A DNA stretch of 64,000 bases, taken from the NCBI GenBank assembly GCA_959347315.1, contig OY365814.1, positions 5,880,034-5,944,033 of the forward strand, written 5' to 3'. The translations under genes and the position numbers were made by a program. Within the stretch, counting starts at the first letter, position 1; each line of letters starts with the position of its first letter. The notes under the pieces are model-generated. The model worked only from the letters and a program-made list of their open reading frames with translations. It made no database searches and was not told where the DNA came from. Of the stretch, positions 35,677-47,600 are shown piece after piece. The DNA is from Bimastos eiseni (Eukaryota; Annelida; Clitellata; Crassiclitellata; Lumbricidae).

Positions 35677-38600
35677 CGACGACGATAATGATACTGTTGC
35701 TGCTGCTATTGAAATGAAGATGCTCATTGTGCTTCTGTTGAGGATGATGGTGAATACAGGTCCATTTTTGATAGAGTCTTATCTGGCTATCAGCCCGAAT
35801 TCACGAAACCGTTTGCGGGTATTAGATTTGACGATGAAGCAATCAGAGTGCCGATCTGTTTCTACTGGGCACATGTAGGTTATCCTCCAATGCTAATCTC
35901 AGAAATGTCCATGCGGTGCCCTGGTAGCCTCTGACGGCCCACATTCGCTGGGCTCTCTTGTGCTCCAGGTCAGGGCAGACTCTCTAAGCATGCGTCTTTG
36001 AATTACTTGGGTCGATCGATGTTGGGCTGCCCTGGCTTCCCGTCAACTAAAGAGATATGGGCCTATATATACATATATTTATATATATGATAGTGGAAGA
36101 CCCATGGCTTTATTCTGGTTTCATGGCTATTGGGTCGATGCCTGGTCTGGAATGCAACCGTGACTGACACCCTGACAGCTTTTTATCTGTCAGACGAGAA
36201 AACAAAGGCCCGCAAAAACGAAATATTTCATTCGCTCTCTACCAAGATCCTTCTCACTCTTTTGATTTTTGAGACTAAAGAAAGAATGCCGGGTCTTTAT
36301 ATCTGACCTAGCATGAAAACACAGCACGATTTCGGAGGACCCACAAGAGACTTCCTTTACCAGCGTAGGCCCTATCTCGCTAACGATGCAACCAGGACAA
36401 AATGAATTGTTGGGTCATTTCCAAACAAATTACATCGATATATTTATAGCAATATCTAGGTCTCTGGGGATCCTATTTACCCCAAGGTCAAAAGTACTAA
36501 TAATAACATAAAAAATAACAACGATAATTAATTATTAGTGATATCAATTTGGTTTACCTTGCCCATGTAATGTGTCACAGTAAATAAATGATTCATTGCT
36601 GTTGGACCCGCTTGAAAGAAATGATTTTTCTGCAAGTTGTTAGCCAACCGCTTGGCAAAGCTGTCGTCATTTCCCTGGAAAATGACATCCAAAAATATCT
36701 TTTTGTTATTAATTGTGTCTTTGTAGAGAAAAAGTATCAAATGAGAAGGTCCTGGAGAGAGTGGGAGAACAGAGAGTTTTGCTACATTCGATTGAAAACA
36801 GGAAACACCGCTGGTTTGGACATATATTCCCAAAAGGAGATCTACTGCTGATGGTACTGGATGGAAGGATGCTGTGGAAGACAACAAGAGGAAGGAAAAG
36901 AGTGAACATGCTGAGTGATCTGGACATTCATCTGAAGAACCGTATGTTACTACAAGGAGGAAAGCGAACGACACAGGGAGCTGAAGAGAGAGGAGGAGAG
37001 ACAAGAATCAATCGTCCATGTCAAAAAACCATCTAATCGGCAAAAGACTGAAGAAGAAGTTTCTTTGTATATCTCCCTGTCTATGTGTTTGTCCGTGTTT
37101 ATGTGAGTTTGCGGTCTGTTTGTTTGCATGTGAGCATCTGTCTAACTATCTGTTTGCCAGTCTGTTCGTATGTCAGTTACTTCGGTCTTTTACCTTGTCT
37201 TTCTGAGTTCCATCTTCTAGAGTTGCGAACAGACCAGACGGTTTGGCCAAGAACAAATCCTAAATACAGACAAGACATAATTATCGGAGTCGACAAAAAA
37301 TTCAAACAATTCGAGCAAACTCATTGTTCCATTGCATTCAACTGTCCCATGGATGGATGGATCGATGGACAATCGGAAGGATTGTCCATCCATCCATCCA
37401 TCCATCCATCCATTCATTATCCATCCACCTCGATCTATCCAGTCGACCAACCATCCATCAAACCATCGATCCATCCAACCAATCATCCACCAAACCTTTC
37501 ATCCATGACCTTAACCATGACCAAGATTTGTCATTGGATACTGACAATCAGCAATGCAAGGTAGAAATACCAGAGGATTGACGGGCAGCAATAAGGAAAA
37601 ACCCTAAAGGCCTCGAGGTCCCGCTAGCAGAGGGGTACCCTTACATTCATCTTAAATCAATGCATTCATACAACCATTCATACGATGTGAGTCACACAAT
37701 CCTCTTGTCTATAAGCTAAATAATGTTGATCCATGCCTGCATTAACCAATAAAAGTCTTATGTATTATTTAGGTTGACTTACAACGACGTCATAATTGTT
37801 TGGAACGTCAATTCCAATCCAGGTGACGTTCTCGTTTTGACAATCCTCTTCAGTCACCTGAAACACGTTCTACCAGGAAAAAAAACGAAATCAGAGCAAA
37901 TAGAAACAATGATGGCTGAGCAACGATTGGAAACAACTAGAGCAACAGGAACGAACAACGTATTACTGGACTTTCTGATCAGGTAGGATATGTTGCAATT
38001 TTCTTTGTTATAAATATTAGTGTTCTGCTCAGTAATACGTTATGTTCTGTTCTAATATATTCCACTCCAAGATGTTCTATTCTTTCTCGCTATATTTCGC
38101 CCTATTCTGTCGCCTTAGTTACACTGACTTGGTCTTCCCACATACAGTAGTTCGCCTACATGTAATGATGTAATTTTTGCAACGTTGTCGTATTTAATAT
38201 GGCCATTCGAGGAACTGCGACATGCATTCGCTTATTTTTTTAGGAAGTCCTGCTCATTTTTTTCTTGTATATGTAGCCCATCCTGATTTCATATGACGTA
38301 GTCATGCAACAATGATCCAAATCGCACGCATTCGAGTGGCGCTATATAAGTGCTCCATTACATTACAATACATCTGACGTAGCGCGCCCATTGTTTAAAT
38401 TGATGCATAATAATTCCACACTCCTGTGACTTAATTCTGCATTTGAGCAATTATCCAACTCCATTAATTGATTAATCTTATGTTGCTTAACTCACCCACT
38501 TAGTTCCTTCGAAATACAGCTTCATCTCCTGTCCACCCAATGTTTACTTTGCCACAGGTATCTTCAGCCGCTGTCACATAATTCAGCGCGCCTCCAAGCA

Positions 38601-41600
38601 GGGCGCGCCTTCTGAGTGGTTTGCGAAAATATAATGCAACAAGCTTACAACGGCATAATATATATATTCCTACCATGAGTCTTTACTCAAAAGAATGTCC
38701 TGCTCACTGCTCACCTTGACGTAGAAACCTAGAAGAAGTTCATCCGTGAGATTGATGTAACACTGTTCGAGGCTATTCTGAGCAAAGTCCTCAAAGCCTG
38801 GCATATCGAGAATCCCTATCTCGTGTTCCGGAGACGTTCCTGAATCCGGGACAAGTAGGATGTTCAGCCGATAGATGATCCAGGCGAAGAGACGCTGGTA
38901 GATGAGTCTGGCCAATGAGTCCCTGTTATCTGTTTAGACAAAATAGCATCTTCATTACTTACTGGCTATATGTGTTCTCAAAGAAATAATTATATAGATT
39001 TGAAAAAAACAGAACACATTATGACAGATTTTCTGAAACTGTGAGAGAGCCAGAAGTGTTCACCAAATGGTGGTATCTTTTTTCTAAAATAACTAAATTA
39101 CAGCGAAATTTTGCCTAATGATACAATTATTATATTACATATGCATAAAAACTGTGGTCTGCTTGATATCTATGATACATTTGATTGTTTTGCTGCAAAT
39201 GTTAAACCATGGCGACATTGATTAGTCTCTTTTGAAGTGCACTATATAAATATCTAAATTTGAAATTTCAATTAACAATCGACTGCAGAAAAACCGCGCA
39301 AAAAAATTAGTAATCTACACATGTGTAGGCCCTGCAGAATTTATAACTATGCATTATCAAATGTGCCACGTAGGCCCTACAGTCTGAAAAACCATGGGAA
39401 CCACTGGAGAAAGACGAAAAAGCACAAATAGGATGGAAAAATAAACAAAGACAAAATATAAAGTAACTGACTGTAAATATTAAAAGAAAATTTGAATAAA
39501 ATAGAAGTGAATGAGGTGATATTTAGTTGAATCTGTTCAAACTTACTTGAAAGAAATGAATTTAACTGAATAGTTATATCAAACTGAATAGAAAACCATA
39601 ACTGATTTGAATAATTGTAAATGGATGTTGGATAAGAATAAATTGAATTGAAATCCTAAAAGAGGTCACTGTAGACATAAGACAATTCTATTCCATTTAA
39701 TTTCTTGTTACTTTATTCGATTTGGCTCTATTTGTCATAACATAGCTCATTCTAAAATAATTGTTTGTAGCATATTCTACTCTGTTTGACATTATCCTAT
39801 TCCATTCTGACATCTAACATTATAATATCTACTCTATTCTATGTAATTATAAAATAATTGTTATTATTAGAATCGTTGCCTTCTGCTTCGTCTCTGGACA
39901 GACGTTTCTGGACTTTCTCGCCATTGACGATGATATCTCCACAGCAAAGACTATCTTCGAGGTCAGCAGCGTTGAGTCCGAGAAGATCCTGGAAAATGTC
40001 AGAATTAATCAAATTAGATGAGCCTCTGGGTGTGTATTCAGAACAGAATGGACGGACAGACGGAACAATAAACTAATCAATCAGTTAATAAGAAAGCTAT
40101 ACATTCAGCAGTTAATATATCTACTGATTCGCTGATTCGTTTAGTGGATCGATCAATCACCCAATCAATCAGCCATTCGGTCGTTTGCAAACTCACTTGA
40201 TCGATTAGTAACCATTAACCAGTGATTGGTAATTCATCCACTCGTTCACTCAATAAATGCTTCTGCAAGCCATGACGTGGTCTGTCACCTGGCAGGTATT
40301 TATCACAATACACGAACATCATCATCATCGTCGTCATCATCATTATCATCACCATCATCGTCATCAGTCAGTCAGTCAGTCAGTCAGTCAGTCAGTCAGT
40401 CAGTCAGTCAGTCAGTCAGTCAGTCAGTCAGTCAGTCAGTCAGTCAGTCAGTCAGTCAGTCAGTCAGTCAGTCAGTCAGTCAGTCAGTCAGTCAGTCAGT
40501 CAGTCAGTCAGTCAGTCAGTCAGTCAGTCAGTCAGTCAGTCAGTCAGTCAGTCAGTCAGTCAGTCAGTCAGTCAGTCAGTCAGTCAGTCAGTCAGTCAGT
40601 CAGTCAGTCAGTCAGTCAGTCAGTCAGTCAGTCAGTCAGTCAGTCAGTCAGTCAGTCAGTCAGTCAGTCAGTCAGTCAGTCAGTCAGTCAGTCAGTCAGT
40701 CAGTCAGTCAGTCAGTCAGTCAGTCAGTCAGTCAGTCAGTCAGTCAGTCAGTCAGTCAGTCAGTCAGTCAGTCAGTCAGTCAGTCAATATGTTAGCCAAT
40801 CTCATAAAGCCATGTTTGCCTCATGCAACGCGTCTCAAACACTCTTGCTTAAGAGATCGCTCTTCTTCTTCTTAACCTAAATCAACCAACCACTGACCTA
40901 CATTGTAGCCACTCAATTGAACTCTCAGATGCTAAATCCCACAGACGCAACTTCTCTAAATCAGCCAATCATTTCTCAAATCTGCTACGAAACAATCAAT
41001 CTATCAATCAGCACACTAACCAGTCAGCAAATAAGTCCAAACGAGTGGACAAATTAATTAGTGCAATAATTCTAAAGATAATTGTTAATTAGTCAAATAG
41101 TTACTGACCGCCATATTCTGTAAGGTCTGGAGAGACTCAGAATCGAGCGACGCCTCTCCAACTCTCGACTTCTGAATTGTTATATTTCCCAGCGACAGAA
41201 TAGCAAAGAGTATCACGTTTATGTCAGCTTGCTCCTATAAGTTACCAGAGAGAAAAGCTTTTATTATGATTACTATTGTTTCTGGTTTAATACCCCGTGG
41301 TACGAAGAATCCCTCTGAGACTAAAACGTTATTCAATAACAATAATATAAAACCCTCTACAAGCTAGCTAGACCTATTCGTCAGTGAGATGAAGTGTTCC
41401 AAAGGTATCGCGGAACGCCACCGCATTGAACCACTGGACAGGCGTTGAAATAGGGAGGAGGTCTGACGTTCATCACCAGAGATCGCGCTGACATTCTGTC
41501 CCAAGGAGTAAATGAAGACCATAGCCTTCAGCATCCACGTGGCCCATGGTTTCGAAGGCCGAGGGACATATGGACGGATGGATTCCTACCTTCTGTGAAA

Positions 41601-44600
41601 ATCCGATGGTGCTCATTGCATCTATCACAGCCTGACACTTGCTCTGCAACGCAGACATGTTAGTTTGATTCAGAACCTGGGTGTTGTGCAGGTACCTGAA
41701 ATAGAATCATTATACTCTGCTGTTATTGTCGATTGCTAGAAAGAGAAAGAGGGGGACGAGAAAAGAGGGTAAAACTAGAAGAAAGAGGGGAGAAGGAGAA
41801 GAAAAGAAAAATGAACATAGAAGTAAATTAAGAATAAAAGAGAAAATAAGAGTTGAAATAAAGTAGAAATAAAAACAAAAAAGAAGTAGAGGACATTTGA
41901 GATAAGAATGAAAAAAGAAGAAAAATGTAAGAATAAGGAATTTAAAGAGAGGAAAAAGATGAAGGAGAAGAAGAAGTTTTATTGTCTGATGCAAAATGTT
42001 AATACACAGAAACATAATAATTGTGAGGTCGTTTATAATTCTTCGTCTGACCTTTGTTCATTTGACGTTTGGTTGAGTCCCTGTCCAGCCATGACGTAGT
42101 AGAAGATATGAAAGTTCGATTCATCTTCTGCCTGGTTGCTCACTCGCCACTTCTCCAGAAAGTACTCGCTCACTTTCATTCCAGCCACTGACAAACACAT
42201 TCGGCACAGATCAAATAATACGGACCTGATTCAAGTTCCTTATTTTATTTCCCTAATTAACATTACTTTAATTGACTCATTTGCGGCAGCTTTGAATGCG
42301 TTCCTAATGATTGCTGATTGATTAAGCCTATCGCAATTTCATGCAGTTATATTAAACTCACTGATTCTCTTGGCACAACTTCCGTGTGGGTCAACTGAAC
42401 TTTTTCGTAACTGAAGTCAACATGCACGATTAAACCTATTATAGCTATGATGTGGGACGAAAAAACGGAGCTCAGTTGAGATAGGCCTATTATAAAGTAG
42501 ACCTACAATCTGTACAGCTAAACGAATACGATATTTAATCGGGCGCGATCAATTTCGTCTACTATTTTAAAATGGGAAGCTCTGCAGATACGTCCATATG
42601 AAAAACTTTTGATATTAGGATGATCAAGCATGCTAATAGCCTACGCCTAAGAGTTCAGTAGACGCTTTGTCCAGAGCAGTTAATAGAACGTCTAAACACG
42701 AGCTCTGGTTTTCTACTCTGCAAAGAATTTATTTAAAAACGACTACTTGAAAAGGACGACATATGATATTAATGACGAGATCAACACCAGCACGGTCCGA
42801 ATTTCAATCTTGCATTAGGGTCAGTGTCGATATAATCTCTATCATAAGCCATTATGACCTCATCTCTAGCTTCATGTCATGTGTCGGCTGGTCAAATAAG
42901 GTGAAACTCTGAACAGTTCAGCACTCTGGTTTGAGCAACTAGGGCAGACTAATGAGGCAAAATAGGAACAAGTAACTTAATTTCTGAAACATCTACATGT
43001 TCGCTGGCTTTCTGCTCAGCAATGGACAGTTTCAGAGTTGAACCAAGAATTTATAAAAGCGTGACCACTGTAGGCTACAACGGTAATTTTAGAATCAATA
43101 CTCATTAACTTTGCTTGTCATTCTTCAGCCAGATTATCATAAAACCAGATCATCGGTTTTGGTCATTCATTAAGCTAGAATTGCCTTCTCGGTTTTTGGA
43201 CCAAGACATCGCAGCTTTCTCCATGTAGCCTACACGCCACTCCGTTCTCAGCCTAAGACACACTTTTTATAATATATATCCACGACAACAATTAATAACC
43301 AAATTCCAATTAACCCAAGTACACTTCTTCTTCTTCTGAATTTCATCTAACCTTTCCCCTGACTGAAGTAGAGCGTCGTGTACAACCCAAAGCGACTGGC
43401 GTTTCCGTTCAGAGCAGTTCTCGCATTTCCAAAAGCCTCGAGAATCAATGGAGCCTGTGAAATAATTTTTTATAAAACATAAAGTAAATGGTAAGTAGGT
43501 CGTTTCTGCTTACTGACACTGTGTCATATTGATGCTGGTAGGCATTGCGTTCCTCCTTTATTCAGACTTTGAACTACACAGCAATCGATGTTAATGCACG
43601 TGCCTTCTAAACGATAGGCTACAAAATGTGGTTAAATCACGGCCACAGCAAAGGCATAAATCTTCTGATGCAGACCTACATGTAAACTCAAGATATGAAA
43701 TGACACAAGAGAGACTCAAGTTTAGTTCTGGATAATACCACAAAGTTTGCAGAGCGTAGAAAATTGGCAATGAATTGGACGATGCTGTCAATGAGCCATA
43801 CATTCATTCTATTCTACATGTAGGTCGCTTTGCTGTCTATTAACAGCTGTTTGAAATGTTTGCACGGAGAAAACTCAGGAACCTGACAATGTTTTACCTG
43901 CGACATGCACACATGCTAACAATAATAGCAGTAGCCAACAATGCCACATGCTAATGATGGCATTGCAATGTTACATGCTAATGATGGCATTACAATGTGA
44001 CATGCTAATGATGGCATTACAATGTGACATGCTAACGATGGCATGGTAATAATGGCAATGAGCTGTAAGTAACTTACCAGTAAGATCTTGTGTTGCAGTT
44101 GTGTGTCGCATGAAGTCAGTACAAAATGGCGGATGATGCGCTTCACTGCTTCCGTTTTCCCCGCTCCACTTACGCCTCTGCAACCGCAGATCAGTGTTAA
44201 GCCATGTAAAAATAATAATATAGTTTGGAAATATTTAAAAACCCTTATTACAATGTGCCATGCATTCTTTAACGTCATCAGTAGGCCCTATAGCTTATGT
44301 TAGTGCACTGTAGGCCATAGGTATAATTTACAGGGCTGTTAACAATACTGGAAAAAAGTATTGCAATACCAATACCAATACTTTCACCAATATTTTTTCA
44401 CGAGCAAGTTTCCTGTTTATTCACACAAAACATGTGCTAAAGAAAAAGAAGTATGATTACACTATTATTTTTACATACAAAAAAATCAGTAAACTAGAAT
44501 TACAATTATTATTTTCACAAATCAAATATCTGTATAATTACAATAATATTTCTAACTCTGCAAATCTAGACTGTGTCACCGTATCTCACCTCTCTTTCTG

Positions 44601-47600
44601 GTGTGTGTGTAATAAGTTTATTTAACGACGCATCCATGACAAGGATGATATGCGTCTCTTTCTGATACCGGCCGCGTTTCTTTTACCTCTCGTCCGTTGC
44701 TGCTCTCTTAGAGAGAGAGAATGAGAGAGAGAATGAGAGCGAGAGAGAGAGAGAGAGAGAGACAGACAGAGACTGAGAGAAATTTCAGTCTACCTGTTTC
44801 TCTCTCTCATTCACATCCCTCATCTGTCTTCCTGCTTTGCCCAGTCACCTCTGTAAGCCTCTGGCCCAGTGGTCAGCCAGCCAGCCAGCCTGGCAGTCCC
44901 ATCTCAAGATTACTGGAGTAAACTTGGTTCCATCTGGTCAGTCAGCCGGCCGCTGGCTTTTCTCCTTAGCCGGTTCACATTCCTTACTCTGGATAAGCCT
45001 AGACCCCAACCCCTCTAGCAACCGGTTTAAACTAGTTCTACCCTAGCAGTCCGCAGGATTGAAATCTAAAAGGCATGAAATTATTCAGGTATATGCCAGC
45101 CCCTGCAGTTCTGTGAGGAAGAGACAATATTCTGAGTGTGATGATTTATTACTCATCATTTCTTGATCGTAAAGATTTCAAGTGGAAGAGAAATTAAAAA
45201 ATTGTTTATTACGGTGTAAAAAAAGTAATGGTATCGCGTATCGATGACTGGCTTAAAAAAGCATCGCGATACACATACGATACCGACCAAACAAAACTAT
45301 CGCGATACACCCTATCGCGAAATTAACAGCCCTGATAATTTAGTGCATTGTGCATACTGTATAGCACAGTGTGATGTCGATAGAGTCAGCAATTGTTGTA
45401 AATAAATATTATAGAAGGCTAAGACATATGTCTTTTTACAGCACCGCATGACTTTGACCCTGCTCGTTTTTCAAGGGCTAATATTACATGAATTTTCGAA
45501 TAGAACCGAATTGCGCCGTCGGATTCTTTATCGAATCGAATATCGAAACTTCGATCGTCCCTACTCCCTACCCGAGAGTGTAGACTATTTTATAGAACTC
45601 CATGCATATATATATATGTATATAAATATATGTATATATATGTATATATATGTAGACTCTATATGCATCTTTCGGAAAGAAAGAAATGGAGAAGGTTTTC
45701 CATGACATGATGAGTTCGATGAACTGACAGCACAAGGTGACTAGGTGAAGCATTTTAACCAACCAACCTGTTCAATGTCCATGCTCTGTGCTCACTCGTA
45801 TGGAATCTGCTCAGAGTCATTGCACTCGATCAATGACGCTACTATAACTTTGACTGGCTCTTCACTCTTTCCTTGCTTGACATCAATGCCCTCTTCTAGC
45901 TTTTAGGTTATCGTTAGCCAATATTCAGCTGATTGGATAAGACCCTTGAAGATTCCATTTAAGTCCAAACCTGAGAATCGTCCATTTCAAGTAACCTGTC
46001 TTCTGATTTCAACCTTTGTCTGCTTCTAAAGTCGCTAATAAGTCTCGATCGTCATTCATTCTAAGTGACCAATCAATGGGGGACTCTGTGAGTAGGTGGC
46101 GCATAGGTCTAAGAAAATTTTTTTATATTGGCCATGCGTTGTTTATTTATGTTGTTCTGATCGATGGCTGGCGTAAGAATTATAATTAAGAATAAATACA
46201 TACATTTTATAGTCTGGCTGACTTTTAGATTGCTTTTGCAAGAAGAACATACAGCACAACAACCAATCAACATCAAGCTCACAATTTTACCTCGGGTAGC
46301 TTACACACATTTGAAAATGGCGCCATCTATTGTACAGAATCCCTCATTGACGCCTTTGACATCATGCCAACGGCGTTTCAGAAGTCATTGGATCAGATTA
46401 TGAGACTGTGTTGCTTAGAATGGTGATTGACGTATGGGCTCAGGTTCATTTAAGCGTTTGACGGGATCTATGAAGGCTAAATGTTGTAAACTATTAATGC
46501 ATGTATGAGCCTGCCTTATTATGATGCGCTGGTTCTCCGCTTGACCGCCTCGTCTTCCCAGAATGCCTTGGTAAGCGTCGTCTGCGATGGCAAATAGATG
46601 CGCTGGTTTCTCGCGCCATTTGGACAGATGGTAACTCTCACTGACCTTTGACACGATACGCTCAAATTAATCGATCAAGTTTCATACAATGGTTGTTTAC
46701 ATGTTTTTTCAAAGAATTAGAATAATACAATTTTTATGTTACCTTATGGATACATTTATATCCATTACCAGCTTTGGCGTAGGCACAATAACCATCAAGA
46801 GTCATAATTAGGATATGTTTGCCTTTCATTCTGTCTGTATGCCTGCCTGTGGAGCCGTCCATAAATGACGTCACGCGCCTAGAGGGGAGGAGGTCACACA
46901 TTTGTGACGATGTGTGACGAGATGGTGGGGTCGGCGAAATGTGACGTCACACCATCACAGCATACATCAAAATGCCCAATTTTATTAAAAACTTTCACTC
47001 AATTAAGCATTGGATTGTTTCAAGTTATTGTTACTAAGCACTTTTATAAATGTAATGATTCTACCAGACCTTCTCATCTTGTGGAATACATGATGAGTGT
47101 AATGATTCTACTTTCTCCATTTTCCTTCGTTTTACTATGGCCTAGATATAGTTATAAGTATTATTACGGTTTTAATTAGTTTTCTTGATAATCATAAGAA
47201 AATTTGCATATAGCATTCTGGACATCTGTTTTTTTCGTGGGGGGTCAAAACTTTGTGACGTCATTTTTGAGGGGTCATGACTTTTGTGACGACGTGTGAC
47301 GACGGGGAGGGGTCCAAAATCGTCCAAATTGACGTGACGTCATTTATGGACTACCTCTATCTATCTATCTGTCTGCCTGCCTATCTGTCTACCCATCTGT
47401 ATATCTGTACGCCTGTCTGTCTGTCTGACTGTCTACAGAACTTACAGCGTTGCTGTGGACCTTGATCTCCCACTTTGGCGACAGTTTAATTAACGTCTCT
47501 CCTGCGTACGTCTAAAAAATAGATCAACAACAAACAAGAGTTGTCATAATATTCTCGTTCACTTTTTTACAGCATTCTTCACTGTATGCATAAGCTCAAG

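Noticed and set aside
37217..37581. Trp/Met-Asp-Gly repeat frames on both strands
   Set aside because: Translations of the GGAT/ATCC simple repeat.
37608..37641. Clustered AGGCCT, CTCGAG, GCTAGC and GGTACC palindromes, resembling a vector cloning site
   Set aside because: Spacers match no polylinker that I know and the flanks are ordinary genomic DNA; probably chance.
37575..37645. Minus-strand [13 protein letters not shown], first taken as the myosin LIE.KP.G..LLDEE exon
   Set aside because: Phases do not fit either neighbour. The exon at 37,194-37,259 fits in phase and motif.
40226..40880. Long SQSV-repeat open frames over the CAGT array, and their counterpart at 8,020-8,364
   Set aside because: A 4-bp repeat of period 12 in codons is open in all frames; no splice context or start evidence.
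41710..42015. Phe/Leu-rich minus-strand frame resembling a membrane protein
   Set aside because: Antisense of a purine-rich GA/AAG tract in an intron; no conserved motif.
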